This document shows, piece by piece, positions 1 through 8,015 of a DNA stretch of 10,750 nt. The stretch is from Boseongicola sp. SB0675_bin_26 (GTDB lineage Bacteria > Pseudomonadota > Alphaproteobacteria > Rhodobacterales > Rhodobacteraceae), in contig VYCX01000084.1 in NCBI GenBank assembly GCA_009843725.1, positions 1-10,750 on the forward strand, read 5' to 3'. The notes below the pieces were generated by a model. That model saw nothing but the letters and a program-made list of their open reading frames with translations. It had not been told where the DNA came from and did not search any database. Position 1 is the first letter of the stretch, and every line of letters starts with the position of its first letter. The position numbers and the translations under genes are program-made.

Positions 1-52
1 TCGTCCCGACGTTCACGTGCGGCTTCGTGCGGTCAAACTTTTCCTTCGCCAT
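1..52 (-). CDS. tuf: Elongation factor Tu, N-terminal fragment (runs off the left edge)
   Basis: Only the first 17 codons are in the window, read leftward from an ATG at 52. They translate to MAKEKFDRTKPHVNVGT, the nearly invariant start of bacterial EF-Tu, just before its GHVDHGKT nucleotide-binding loop, which lies outside. EF-Tu is the cytoplasmic GTPase that brings aminoacyl-tRNA to the ribosome. The ribosome binding site is weak: AGGA lies only two bases before the ATG. No fusA or ribosomal protein gene precedes it, so this copy may be transcribed from its own promoter rather than inside a str operon. A small palindrome, CTATG-C-CATAG, lies at 94-104 upstream. The identification is firm despite the short length. 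Whether the gene is intact cannot be seen. Confidence 0.93.
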   Translation of the reverse strand, partial: MAKEKFDRTKPHVNVGT

Positions 53-128
53 GGTCCTGCGGTCCCCATCTGGGTTCAATTTCCGGAGCGCACCTATGCC
101 ATAGACCAAGGAAGATCAAGGAGCTCAC

Positions 129-647
129 ATGCCTGTCCGAAAGTGCCAAAATGCCTTGATCGAAACCATGGATGCCTGGCTTGCAACCGGCCCGCCTCCC
201 CGGGCCTTTCGCCGGACAGGCCGCATCGCGCCAGGCGTCCGCGAAAGGCCGCAGCCCTGCAAGCGGACCGGGTTCGCCGACGAGATCCCTGCGTCCAGGA
301 CCGTCCGCCTCATGCCGAATGATCTCGGCGCGAGCAGCGAAGCTCGAAGCGCGTTCAAGATTCGGGAGACCAAGCCGCGCAATCCCGGCGCATGGCCATC
401 ACGAACGCCCGCAGAAGCCGGACCTTCGCCGAAACCGGACACCGAACACGGCTTGCCCGAAAGAACGCGCCCGTGGCGACCCTCGCCACGACGCGCGAGC
501 CTGCCTGATCCACACGATTGTCTCCCGCGGGAAGGAACGTGCCGAGCGCGGAACGGAATCCGGCAGGCAGCACCGCGTCAAGCGAACGTTCTCGAAGACC
601 TGCCGACCTGCCAGACAGCCCGCTTGCCAGCCGGCCGGGACGGTTGA
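129..647 (+). CDS. Doubtful hypothetical protein, divergent from tuf
   Basis: This frame is kept only because its ATG at 129 is preceded by AAGGAG at 118-123 with a five-base spacing, a near-ideal ribosome binding site, and because it is placed divergently from tuf. It would encode 172 residues starting MPVRKCQNALIETMDAWLAT. The first 20 or so residues look protein-like. The rest is rich in Arg and Pro, with no recognisable domain, signal peptide or membrane segment, much like the random frames nearby. It may be a decayed gene, a shorter gene interrupted by a frameshift, or chance. No family is recognised. Confidence 0.2.
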   Translation: MPVRKCQNALIETMDAWLATGPPPRAFRRTGRIAPGVRERPQPCKRTGFADEIPASRTVRLMPNDLGASSEARSAFKIRETKPRNPGAWPSRTPAEAGPSPKPDTEHGLPERTRPWRPSPRRASLPDPHDCLPREGTCRARNGIRQAAPRQANVLEDLPTCQTARLPAGRDG

Positions 648-702
648 ACGCGACGAATGGGTGAGATCGACGTGGCGAGGCCTGTTGTCCAAGAGAGAAC
701 GT

Positions 703-715
703 GACGCAAGGCGTC
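703..715 (-). terminator. Possible weak terminator after the TPR gene
   Basis: Directly after the TPR stop codon, the minus strand can form a short hairpin, GACGC-CTT-GCGTC (5 bp stem, 3-base loop). It is followed by the T-rich tail ACGTTCTCTCTTGG. The position is right for a terminator but the stem is short and the tail lacks a true U run, so the call is tentative. Confidence 0.25.
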
Positions 716-719
716 GACC

Positions 720-2483
720 CTAGTCCGCACGCCCGGCAGGGTCTGCAGAACCCGCCGTTGCGCCAAGATTCCGCATCCGGCAATGGCAGGACGATTCGAT
801 CCGTGTGTCGCTGCTGGACAGGGCGGCGGTCAGCAGCGGGGCAATCTCCGCCGCCTCCCGGTGCCGGCCAAGACGCTGCAAGCACTCGTGGCAGCCGTGC
901 AGGGCCCACACGTTGCCGCGATTCTGCAGGCAGCGCCGGCCTTCGTCGTCGAGGCCAAGGTCCTTGCGGTAGACCGTCTCGGCCTCGTCCAGCTGCCCGT
1001 CCTCCAGAAGGAGGGCGCCCAGGGCGTGGCGTGGCGGATGCATCCACGGCCAAGGCTCGCTGTAGGCCAATTGATCGCTGCGCTGCACCGCCTCCCGGAG
1101 GCAGGCAAAGCCGGATTCGCGCGCGCCTCGGTGATAGGCCATTTCCCCGCACAGCATCGCCCGGGCAATCGCCATGATGTCGCGTGCCGCGTTGTTGAAG
1201 TAGAGACGGGTCTCCGGAAGCTCGGCCGTGCCCGCCTCGAGGCTCGCGAGCTCGCGTTCCGCGGCCTCGAACTCGCCGAGCGCTGCATGGGCAACACCCC
1301 TGGCGTAGTGATGCATGAGGGTCGTCACAACGTAGAGCTCGGGATGCGCGGGCATGGGCGCATCCACGATTTCGCGCCACCGCCCGAAACGAACCGGCAC
1401 ATGGACAGTCGAGGAGCAGTAGGCGTCGAGTGTCGCGACCAGGTGCGGACGGTCCTGCCGAAGCAGGTCCGGAGTCACCGTTCGCGCAATTCCCCGTGCC
1501 GCCTCGCGGGCGCCGCGAAGGTTCCCCAGCATCATCGCCGCGTCCATCATGGCGTGGAAATCGTGACAGCGCGCCGTGGTATAGAAGTTGAAGGGCCCGA
1601 CGCGGCGTGCGTACTTGGCGTCCGCACGCACCGCCTTGCGGCTCACAGCCAGGGCATCCGCGTAGCGTCCGCACTGGAGATAGATGTGGCAGGGCATGTG
1701 GTTGAGATGGCCATTGTCGGGCGACAGCCGGTGCAGATCGTCGGCCGCGGCCTGCGCGCACTCGGGAATCCGGGACATCTCCATCACGTGGATGTACATG
1801 TGGAGCACGCCGGGATGCGGCGCCTGCCCCGCTTCGCTGCATGCCAGCATGGCCGATTCCAGCACGTCTCGCGCCTCTTCGGTGTCGGCGCCATCGGCGG
1901 GCTCTCCGGTCTCCGGATCCCAGAGGCGCCATGGCGTGCGGGTGATCAATGCCTCCGCAAAGAGGCTGGCCACGTCGGCGTCGTCCGGAAAGCGGCGATG
2001 CACCTCCCGCATGCGGGCGGCGAAGTCGTCGTCCCAGCGGGAAAACTCGTCCGTCGAAACCACCGCGTTGCACTGGTAGCGGGCCGGAAGGGCCTCGATC
2101 AGTGCGCGTTCGACCGGACAGGCGCCGTCGCGTCGCTCCATTGCCGCCTGGGTCGCGGCGAAGCACGTGCCGATGGCCTCCCGGGCTTCCACCTCGCTCA
2201 TCCAGCACCAGGGGAGGTTGATGAAAGGTCCGGCGGCGTAGGCTTCCCCCCAGAACGCAATTGCACATTCCGGGTCAGCCCGCTGCGCCTCGCGAAAGCA
2301 GGACACCGCCTCCTCGTGGTTGAAGCCGTAGAGCCACAAGAGGCCGCGGTCGAACCAGAGCTGCGCCTCGGGATTGCGCGTGGCAATCGGCCGGGCGTAC
2401 CTGCCGAGATCGAATCCGTACTCCATCGCCTTTGTCCCCATGCCGCCGCCCGAGGGGATCCCGAGACCCGCGCAGCATGTCAT
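720..2483 (-). CDS. TPR-type repeat protein with conserved His cluster
   Basis: A 587-residue, mostly helical protein with no signal peptide or membrane segment, probably cytoplasmic. A clear TPR-like unit lies near residues 40-85 (WFDRGLLWLYGFNHEEAVSC followed by an AxxxDP-type helix end). Further units lie around 263-290 and in the C-terminal third (LEDGQLDEAETVYRKDL). A histidine-rich patch, HMYIHVME at 228-235 and HLNHMPCHIY at 259-268, resembles the most conserved part of a widespread bacterial TPR family of unknown role. TPR proteins usually bind other proteins; no partner is known here. The ATG at 2483 overlaps the stop of the upstream small gene as ATGA, which suggests translational coupling. 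Later in-frame ATGs at 2441 and 2426 are alternatives, and family members tend to begin near the MEYGFDLGRY segment, at 2426. The gene is intact. The TPR class is secure, the function is not. Confidence 0.88.
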   Translation of the reverse strand: MTCCAGLGIPSGGGMGTKAMEYGFDLGRYARPIATRNPEAQLWFDRGLLWLYGFNHEEAVSCFREAQRADPECAIAFWGEAYAAGPFINLPWCWMSEVEAREAIGTCFAATQAAMERRDGACPVERALIEALPARYQCNAVVSTDEFSRWDDDFAARMREVHRRFPDDADVASLFAEALITRTPWRLWDPETGEPADGADTEEARDVLESAMLACSEAGQAPHPGVLHMYIHVMEMSRIPECAQAAADDLHRLSPDNGHLNHMPCHIYLQCGRYADALAVSRKAVRADAKYARRVGPFNFYTTARCHDFHAMMDAAMMLGNLRGAREAARGIARTVTPDLLRQDRPHLVATLDAYCSSTVHVPVRFGRWREIVDAPMPAHPELYVVTTLMHHYARGVAHAALGEFEAAERELASLEAGTAELPETRLYFNNAARDIMAIARAMLCGEMAYHRGARESGFACLREAVQRSDQLAYSEPWPWMHPPRHALGALLLEDGQLDEAETVYRKDLGLDDEGRRCLQNRGNVWALHGCHECLQRLGRHREAAEIAPLLTAALSSSDTRIESSCHCRMRNLGATAGSADPAGRAD

Positions 2484-2650
2484 GCTTCCGGTCCGCGCAC
2501 CGACGCCATGGCGAGAACCAGGCCGTCAAGCGGGCTGTCCAACGGGAAAGCCGCCGCCGCAGCGGCGTCGAGCAACATGCTATCGGGGAAATCGCGCGTC
2601 TCAGGCTTGGTTGCGGCGTTTTGGGGTTCAAAGACGCACTGCCGGTTCAT
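2480..2650 (-). CDS. Small 56-residue protein coupled to the TPR gene
   Basis: A short gene supported by one of the best ribosome binding sites in the window: AAGGAGG five bases before the ATG at 2650. Third codon positions are GC-rich, as in its neighbours. The protein starts MNRQCVFEPQNA and contains a run of six alanines inside LLDAAAAAAFPLDSPLDG, followed by a mildly hydrophobic stretch. It ends in VRGPEA. There is no signal peptide or convincing membrane helix. Its TGA at 2482-2480 overlaps the candidate TPR start as ATGA, so the two are probably translated together. No family is recognised. It could be a regulator or partner of the TPR protein, or a peptide that the TPR protein binds; these roles are inference only. 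Confidence 0.6.
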   Translation of the reverse strand: MNRQCVFEPQNAATKPETRDFPDSMLLDAAAAAAFPLDSPLDGLVLAMASVRGPEA

Positions 2651-2885
2651 TTCAGCCTCCTTGCCGCGATCTTCGTTGCATCCGTTGCGGCGCGGCGGCT
2701 GCCAAAGTGTCGGGCCGGGAACGCCGGCGCCCGGCGCTTGCCGGGCAGGCTTCCCGCTCTCCCGAATCCTGGATTCGCATCGGACCTCTTCGCTCACGCC
2801 GGGTTCGTTGGCCGTGGCGGGAAGCGTGTGCGGAGATCCACGGACCTTGTTGCACGCGAGTGTCGATCAGGGAACCGAACGACGG
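2651..2885. other. Spacer between aconitase X and the small protein, with two dyads
   Basis: About 235 bases without a gene. It contains a perfect inverted repeat, GAATCC-T-GGATTC (2764-2776), and a GC hairpin, GCCCGGC-GCTT-GCCGGGC (2729-2746). Neither has a following T run, so neither is a standard intrinsic terminator. The 13-base dyad lies about 115 bases upstream of the small protein start and could be an operator. No clear promoter hexamers were found. Confidence 0.5.
2764..2776. promoter_or_regulatory. Perfect inverted repeat, possible operator
   Basis: GAATCC and GGATTC form six-base arms around a single central base. The spacing is too tight for an RNA hairpin, so a dimeric DNA-binding protein is the likelier reader. 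It lies upstream of the small protein/TPR pair. No regulator with this site is recognised. Confidence 0.3.
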
Positions 2886-4562
2886 CTATTGCAGCCATTC
2901 CGGCAGCCTGCTTGCAGCGACACCGGTTCTGGCGGCGGCCGCACAGTCCGAAAGGCTGCCGAACCGCACGTTCCTGCCGCTGAGACCGGGTGCGTAATGC
3001 GCATACTTGCCTGAATTGGTCATCAAGGTCCTTGCGTCCTTCGGAAAGACAGGCTCGATGATCGAACACCAGCACAGGTCCGGGACAAGGCGCACCCCGG
3101 ACGCTTCCAGGCGCGCGACGAGTCCCTCGGACTGCGCCTGCGAGAGGATCTCGCGGCCCAGGGTCACGATGACCGAGGTGTCGGGATGCCTGGCCTGGCC
3201 TGACATCAAGGCAGCGAACCGCCTTGTTTCCTCAAGCGAGAGATGCGGACTTCCAAGAGCCACGAGATCCACGCCCGCCGGGCCGGAATTGAACCGCTCC
3301 CAGGCCGCAGCCAGGTCGGCCACCGTCATGCGGGCCTGCGCTGCCCCGGGGGCGGGCGCCAGGCCGCCTTCCGGAGTGACCCCCGCGACATGCAACAATG
3401 GCGCCGCCGAGGTCGTTCCGAAGGCGGCACACATGGCGCGAAGGTCGTCGCGGCTTGGCGCGGCATGCTCCAGCCCGGCCAGGAGCGGAACGCGATCGGG
3501 GGCCAGACGCCCGGCGACCCACCCGACAAGCGGCCAGAGCGCATCGTCGTGGCCGCCTGGCAGCTCGACCTCGATCACCATGCGCGGCCGCCTGTTCCCT
3601 GGCAGGTAGACCCCGGCTTCCGGCGCCCTGCCGGTCAGGGCAATGAAGAGATCGAGGTAGTCAGGGTGCTTGGCCGTCCGTGCGCCGAGGACGCTGTTGG
3701 CGAAAATGACGGCGTTCGATTCCGACCAGCCGATGTTCTCGCCCGCCTGCGGGGCGTCGTCGGCCAGATAGGGCGCGCACGTGAAGGTCGGGCGCGCGCC
3801 CATCCGGACATAGGCGTCCGCGAGCCGGCTGGCCGCCTGCCCGAAATCGTGCGGCACGTCGTGATCGGCCCAGTTCTCGCGATCGACGGAAATGGCGTTC
3901 ATCGTGGTCGGGATGGCGACCCTGGCCCCCATCCCGGCCATCGTTTCGGCAAAGACGAGATTGGCGGCGTGGGAATGAATGCAGCCATCGACGTGGCCTC
4001 TCGACACGTCGATCAGCCGCTTCGCGCCCTGCGACGCAGCCATGGCGCAGACCACCTCCATGGCAAGCGCGACGGCCTTTCCATGATCGCCGTTCAGCTT
4101 CGACCTGTCGGATGGCGTCAGTTCCAGGTCTCCGCCAGACGTCCGGTGCAAGTCGATGGAGACGCCATCGGCCGTCAGGCGCCCGCCACGCATCCTTGCA
4201 TCCTTGCAGGAGCTCAACGCGATGTAGTCCGGCGCCGAAAGCCGCGCCACGCCGACCGATCTGTCGAACATGCGGGACGCGATCACCGCGCCAAGCGTCA
4301 GGATCTGCTCGTCCTCCCGAAAGATCAGCGCTGCCGGAGCATGCCCGTTCAGGGCGAGTTCCAGCAGCACGCCGCTGCCGGCACAGGATCCGCGGCTCGT
4401 CGGCATGAGAACAATCTTGCCCGCGACGGACTGGCCATGAAGATCGTGGTGCGCGTCGATCACCACGCCGGTGTCCGGATCGACACCGCCCCAGAAACTC
4501 AGTCCTTCGGAACAGACGGCAATCTGGCCTTCCGCATCGGTCGGAACGACAACGAACGCCAT
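2886..4562 (-). CDS. Aconitase X, single-chain (DUF126-DUF521 fusion); probable cis-3-hydroxy-L-proline dehydratase type
   Basis: A member of the aconitase X branch of the aconitase superfamily, in the bacterial form where small and large subunits are one chain. The N-terminal ~130 residues are the swivelling small domain, with its signature PTSRGSCAGSG. The rest is the large domain, with DVSRGHVDGCIHSHAAN, the cysteine in TFTCAPY, WCSIIEPV and the family-typical ending YAHYAPGL..VRFGSLSDC. The cysteines fit iron-sulphur cluster ligation. Characterised bacterial members dehydrate cis-3-hydroxy-L-proline to pyrroline-2-carboxylate, while the archaeal form acts on mevalonate 5-phosphate. No hydroxyproline catabolism gene is adjacent, so the substrate is inferred. 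The ATG at 4562 is chosen because GAAGG precedes it by five bases; this gives 558 residues. ATGs at 4574 and 4637 lie in frame upstream but lack a good ribosome binding site. The protein is cytoplasmic and intact. Confidence 0.92.
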   Translation of the reverse strand: MAFVVVPTDAEGQIAVCSEGLSFWGGVDPDTGVVIDAHHDLHGQSVAGKIVLMPTSRGSCAGSGVLLELALNGHAPAALIFREDEQILTLGAVIASRMFDRSVGVARLSAPDYIALSSCKDARMRGGRLTADGVSIDLHRTSGGDLELTPSDRSKLNGDHGKAVALAMEVVCAMAASQGAKRLIDVSRGHVDGCIHSHAANLVFAETMAGMGARVAIPTTMNAISVDRENWADHDVPHDFGQAASRLADAYVRMGARPTFTCAPYLADDAPQAGENIGWSESNAVIFANSVLGARTAKHPDYLDLFIALTGRAPEAGVYLPGNRRPRMVIEVELPGGHDDALWPLVGWVAGRLAPDRVPLLAGLEHAAPSRDDLRAMCAAFGTTSAAPLLHVAGVTPEGGLAPAPGAAQARMTVADLAAAWERFNSGPAGVDLVALGSPHLSLEETRRFAALMSGQARHPDTSVIVTLGREILSQAQSEGLVARLEASGVRLVPDLCWCSIIEPVFPKDARTLMTNSGKYAHYAPGLSGRNVRFGSLSDCAAAARTGVAASRLPEWLQ

Positions 4563-5160
4563 GTCAGCCTTCATCCGGCAATGACGCCGGACGCGGCGCG
4601 GGGGCGAAACCGCCTCGGACGGCCCCGGCAGGCACACGGCGTCCGCGCCGTGGAATGCGCGTCATGCCGGTCCCCGGGCAGGGCGGGACCTTCGGGCAAG
4701 GAGGAATCGGCATCATCGTGGAATTTCCCGACCTCCTTCTGGCAAGGACAGTGCTCCTGCGGACGGGTGCGGGAAGGACGGGCGGCCGACCGCGCGAACC
4801 CGCTGCGCCATTGACCTGCGCCGAACGCCACCAGATCGTCAAGGTCGATCTGCGCCGAGCGTTCGCAGCCCATCGCCGCCAAGCGCGGAATCGGTGCCGT
4901 CTCGGTCGGCCTGCGCGGACGGAACGGCACTGTCCGGCCGGTCCGAGGGGTTTCGGCCTGCTGATGCAGGCCTTTCCGGGCACGCCGGCAGTCGCCGACC
5001 CGGGGCGCATGTTCGGTGTGCCGTCCGGACAGGCGCCCGGCCCGTCGCAGCCATCGGGCCTCGGAGTCTTCTCCGGCATGGCGGGATGGTCGTGGGGATG
5101 GCGCGCCGTGCGAAATCCCGATCACGTCGCGTCCAGGTTCCGCAATCGATCCGCACCGCG
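4563..5160. other. Long gap between parC and aconitase X, no supported gene
   Basis: About 600 GC-rich bases. Minus-strand frames run through it but give low-complexity Arg/Pro/Gly-rich translations with no recognisable family. A strong AAGGAGG on the minus strand (4738-4732) has its nearest ATG 15 bases away. That ATG opens a 50-codon Pro-rich frame ending at 4564, one base before the aconitase X start. The spacing is poor and the peptide is unconvincing, though a coupled leader cannot be excluded. No terminator with a T run is visible after parC. Confidence 0.55.
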
Positions 5161-7458
5161 TCAAGTGAACCTGTTGTCTTGCGGGAAGCCGCGAGGCGCC
5201 ATCCGGCCGGCTGTTGCGCGGGACCCTTGCCAGTTGTCCAGTTCCTTGACTGTCCGGGTGCGGCCCGCAGGGTCAAGCCATGCAAGACCCTGGGAGAGTT
5301 CAAAGGTTCTGGCGTCCGAGAGTCCGCCGTCCCTGTACTTCTGAAGACGCACGCCCTTGCCGCGCGACATTTCCGGAAGATCCGCAACCGGGAACAGGAG
5401 CATCTTTCGATTCTGCCCCACGGCAGCGACATGGTCGCCGTCAACGGGACGGCAGACGACGGCAGCCGCATCGCTCTTGACGTTGAGAACCTGCTTTCCG
5501 GCACGGGTCTGTGCCACAACCTCGTCTTCGGGAACCACGAAGCCGAAGCCGGCGGACGACGCGACCAGGAGCCGTTGTCCGGGCCGATGGACAAGAAGGG
5601 CGACGATCTCGCATTCGTTCGGCAGGTCAACCATCAGGCGCACGGGTTCCCCCATGCCCCGACCGCCCGGCAGGTTGGCGGCGGACAGTGTGTAGAAGCG
5701 GCCGTTCGCGCCCAGAAGAAGCAGGCGGTCAGTCGTTTCGGCATGGAAGACATGACGGGGGCCGTCGCCATCCTTGAACTTGAATGCGCGGGAAAGATCG
5801 ACATGGCCGCTCATTGCCCGGATCCAGCCCATCCTTGAACATACGACAGTGACCGGTTCACGGTCGATCATCGCCTCCAGCGGCACGTCCTCGATCTCGA
5901 CCGCCTCGCCGAACCGGGTGCGGCGCTCGTCGCCGAACTTCGTCCTTGCATCACGCAACTGGCCGACGATGGCTTTCCATTGCAGGCCTTCGCTCTCCAG
6001 AAGATCCTCGAGGTCCGCCCGCTCCCTGGTCAGTTCGTCAAACTCCTTCCGAAGCTCCAGTTCCTCGAGGCGGCGCAGCGAGCGCAGGCGCATGTTGAGA
6101 ATCGCGTCAACCTGGACTTCCGACAGCTCGCCGTCGCCCGGGGACGGCGACTCGTAGTCCTTCTCGGATGTCGCGCGCGCATGCTCCTTCGACCAGTCCT
6201 CGCGCATCAGGGCAGGCTTCGGGTCTTCGTCGTAGCGAATGATGTCGATGACGCGATCGAGATTCAGGAACGCGGTCACGAAGCCCTCGAGCACCTCGAG
6301 CCGATGGTCGATCTTGTCGAGCCGGAACTTCGAGCGCCGCTGCAGCACCTCGCGACGATGGTCCAGGAACGCACGCAGCACGTCCTTGAGCGAGGCGACC
6401 TTGGGCGTCACGCCGTCGATCAGCACGTTCATGTTCAGGCTGAAACGGACTTCCAGATCCGTTGTCCGGAAGGCCATGTTCATCAGGACATCGGGCGCCA
6501 CGTTGCGTGATCGCGGCTCAAGAACGATCCGGATGTCGTCCGCGCTTTCGTCCCGGACATCCGCAAGGACCGGAATCTTCCTCGTCTGGATCGCCTCTGC
6601 GAGCCTTTCGATCAGGCGGCTCTTCTGGACCTGATAGGGAATTTCCGTGACCACGATCTGCCACTGCCCTCTGCCCAAATCCTCCACATTCCAAGTTGCG
6701 CGCGTGCGGAAGCCGCCGCGCCCTGTCCTGTACGCTTCGGCAATCGCCTCGCGCGGTTCGACCACGACGCCACCTGTCGGAAAGTCCGGACCCTGCACGC
6801 AATCGATCAGCGTGTCGTCCCGCACGCGATCCGAATTCCTCGCCTTCGCCAGGTGAATGCAGGCATCGCAGAGCTGTCCGATGTTGTGCGGCGGGATGTT
6901 GGTCGCCATCCCCACTGCAATCCCGCTGGATCCGTTTGCCAGAAGATTGGGAAAGGCCGCCGGAAGCACCACGGGCTCGGACAGCGTTCCGTCGTAATTT
7001 GGACGAAAATCGACCGCGTTCTCGTCGAGCCCCTCGAGCAGCGCCTCGGCGAAGGCGGTCATTCGCGCCTCGGTGTAGCGAGACGCGGCCGGGTTGTCGC
7101 CGTCGACATTGCCGAAGTTCCCCTGCCCGTCGACCAACGGATAGCGAACGTTGAATTCCTGAGCGAGCCGGGCCATCGCGTCATAGATGGCTCCGTCGCC
7201 ATGGGGGTGATAGTTGCCCATCACGTCGCCGGAGATCTTGGCCGACTTGCGATACCCGCCCGACGAGTTCAGCCGCAGTTCACGCATCGCGTAGAGGATG
7301 CGTCGATGCACCGGCTTCAGGCCGTCGCGAACGTCGGGCAGGGCCCGATGCATGATGGTCGAGAGCGCGTAGGTCAGGTATCGCTCGCCGATGGCGCGGC
7401 GCAGCGGCTCTGCAAGATTCTGGAACTCTATGTTGGGGTCGTCCGTGACGCTGCTCAT
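5161..7458 (-). CDS. parC: DNA topoisomerase IV subunit A
   Basis: 765 residues, a normal length for ParC. Topoisomerase IV (with ParE) unlinks daughter chromosomes by passing one duplex through a break in another, using ATP hydrolysed by ParE. The N-terminal breakage-reunion domain opens with [20 protein letters not shown] and [13 protein letters not shown]. The catalytic tyrosine is Tyr128 in [11 protein letters not shown] helical coiled region follows ([15 protein letters not shown] and after). The C-terminal third, from about residue 520, is the beta-pinwheel DNA-wrapping domain, with repeats such as [20 protein letters not shown]. It is assigned to ParC rather than GyrA because it lacks the GyrA box QRRGGKG and has the alphaproteobacterial ParC N-terminus. 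At the quinolone site, Gly89 replaces E. coli Ser80 and Asp93 replaces Glu84. No strong ribosome binding site precedes the ATG. parE is not in the window. Confidence 0.96.
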   Translation of the reverse strand: MSSVTDDPNIEFQNLAEPLRRAIGERYLTYALSTIMHRALPDVRDGLKPVHRRILYAMRELRLNSSGGYRKSAKISGDVMGNYHPHGDGAIYDAMARLAQEFNVRYPLVDGQGNFGNVDGDNPAASRYTEARMTAFAEALLEGLDENAVDFRPNYDGTLSEPVVLPAAFPNLLANGSSGIAVGMATNIPPHNIGQLCDACIHLAKARNSDRVRDDTLIDCVQGPDFPTGGVVVEPREAIAEAYRTGRGGFRTRATWNVEDLGRGQWQIVVTEIPYQVQKSRLIERLAEAIQTRKIPVLADVRDESADDIRIVLEPRSRNVAPDVLMNMAFRTTDLEVRFSLNMNVLIDGVTPKVASLKDVLRAFLDHRREVLQRRSKFRLDKIDHRLEVLEGFVTAFLNLDRVIDIIRYDEDPKPALMREDWSKEHARATSEKDYESPSPGDGELSEVQVDAILNMRLRSLRRLEELELRKEFDELTRERADLEDLLESEGLQWKAIVGQLRDARTKFGDERRTRFGEAVEIEDVPLEAMIDREPVTVVCSRMGWIRAMSGHVDLSRAFKFKDGDGPRHVFHAETTDRLLLLGANGRFYTLSAANLPGGRGMGEPVRLMVDLPNECEIVALLVHRPGQRLLVASSAGFGFVVPEDEVVAQTRAGKQVLNVKSDAAAVVCRPVDGDHVAAVGQNRKMLLFPVADLPEMSRGKGVRLQKYRDGGLSDARTFELSQGLAWLDPAGRTRTVKELDNWQGSRATAGRMAPRGFPQDNRFT

Positions 7459-7467
7459 GGATGTAGC

Positions 7468-7495
7468 ATTATCTCCCGGATCCCGTCAGGTAAAG
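7468..7495 (-). promoter_or_regulatory. Possible parC promoter close to the start codon
   Basis: The minus strand shows CTTTAC (7495-7490), a 16-base spacer and GATAAT (7473-7468). Transcription would begin only about three bases before the parC ATG at 7458. That would explain the poor Shine-Dalgarno sequence by leaderless or near-leaderless translation. The -35 match is modest. Confidence 0.3.
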
Positions 7496-7686
7496 TGATT
7501 GGGGAGCATTAAGCGCCCGCTCCGGGACGGCCCGGCCCCGAGGCGCCGCAGCGTCCGGGATCCCGCGGAAAGCCGCCAGGCCCGGCGCTTCCGGTTTCCG
7601 TGCATCCGGCCAGCGGCCTCCAGGATCCCGGGCTCCGCCATCCCCCGCCGGAAGGCTATTCCTTCCTTGACGACGCCGAAACGGCT

Positions 7687-7941
7687 ATGCTTTTTGCGGC
7701 AGAACTGGAGATGGACGCCTTGCTGACCACAACGCAGGTCATCGACAGCTTCTTGGCGGGAGAGACGTCCCGGGAAGAAGCGATGCGGAACCTGCACATG
7801 GACTCCTACTCGGAGCTTCTGAACGCCTTGGCGGATCGTGGCATCGCGCCCCCGAAGCCGTCCCGGACGCAGGTCGAGGCGGAGCTTGAGGCGGCAATGC
7901 CGATCCTGCGAATGATGGACGCGGCCGGCAGTGGCTCTTGA
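7687..7941 (+). CDS. Small UPF0175-like protein, candidate antitoxin
   Basis: 84 residues from the ATG at 7687. The same frame is open back to 7600, but the extra residues (MHPASGLQDPGLRHPPPEG) look non-coding, and UPF0175 proteins are usually of about this length. The core VIDSFLAGETSREEAM, then a short helix, then SELLNALADRGIAPP followed by an acidic helix (VEAELEAAM), resembles UPF0175 proteins. These are small helix-turn-helix antitoxins normally paired with a PIN-domain RNase. No PIN gene follows: the next frame (GTG 7931, 30 residues) is too short. It therefore may be an orphan antitoxin or a different small DNA-binding protein. It is divergent from parC. No good ribosome binding site is visible. 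It is a likely gene, but the family is tentative. Confidence 0.6.
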   Translation: MLFAAELEMDALLTTTQVIDSFLAGETSREEAMRNLHMDSYSELLNALADRGIAPPKPSRTQVEAELEAAMPILRMMDAAGSGS

Positions 7942-8015
7942 GCTGGCGACCTCATTGCCTACAACGGGCTTTCGTCCGGCGCGCGATCAGCGACTGACAA
8001 TGGGAGAAAGACTGC

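Larger units (their letters stand above)
53..719. other. Long gap between tuf and the TPR gene, mostly without a supported gene
   Basis: About 670 GC-rich bases separate tuf from the end of the TPR gene. All six frames give arginine- and proline-rich translations typical of non-coding GC-rich DNA, and no known family is recognised. The stretch should hold the tuf promoter, but no convincing -35/-10 pair was found. The string GGGTTCAATTTCC at 72-84 looks like a tRNA T-loop, but its flanks do not pair. The only candidate gene is the plus-strand frame from 129, listed separately with low confidence. Confidence 0.6.

Noticed and set aside
62..93. tRNA-like T-loop string GGGTTCAATTTCC
   Set aside because: The flanking bases do not form a T-stem and a full tRNA would run into the tuf start.
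121..160. TGGCAC string on the minus strand as a sigma-54 promoter for tuf
   Set aside because: The required GC element at the correct spacing (TTGC) is absent.
355..2268. 637-codon minus-strand frame overlapping the TPR gene
   Set aside because: Arg/Gly/Pro-rich translation without repeats or domains; it is an out-of-frame shadow of the TPR gene.
783..3014. 743-codon plus-strand frame
   Set aside because: Antisense to the TPR gene and the small protein; long only because of high GC; no family resemblance.
3243..4814. 523-codon plus-strand frame
   Set aside because: Antisense to aconitase X, which is unmistakable on the other strand.
4571..5164. 197-codon minus-strand frame filling the gap upstream of aconitase X
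   Set aside because: No ribosome binding site, low-complexity Arg-rich sequence, no recognisable domain.
4655..5344. 229-codon plus-strand frame across the parC/aconitase X gap
   Set aside because: Its right end is antisense to parC, residue mix is Arg/Gly/Pro-rich, no start site of good quality and no family.
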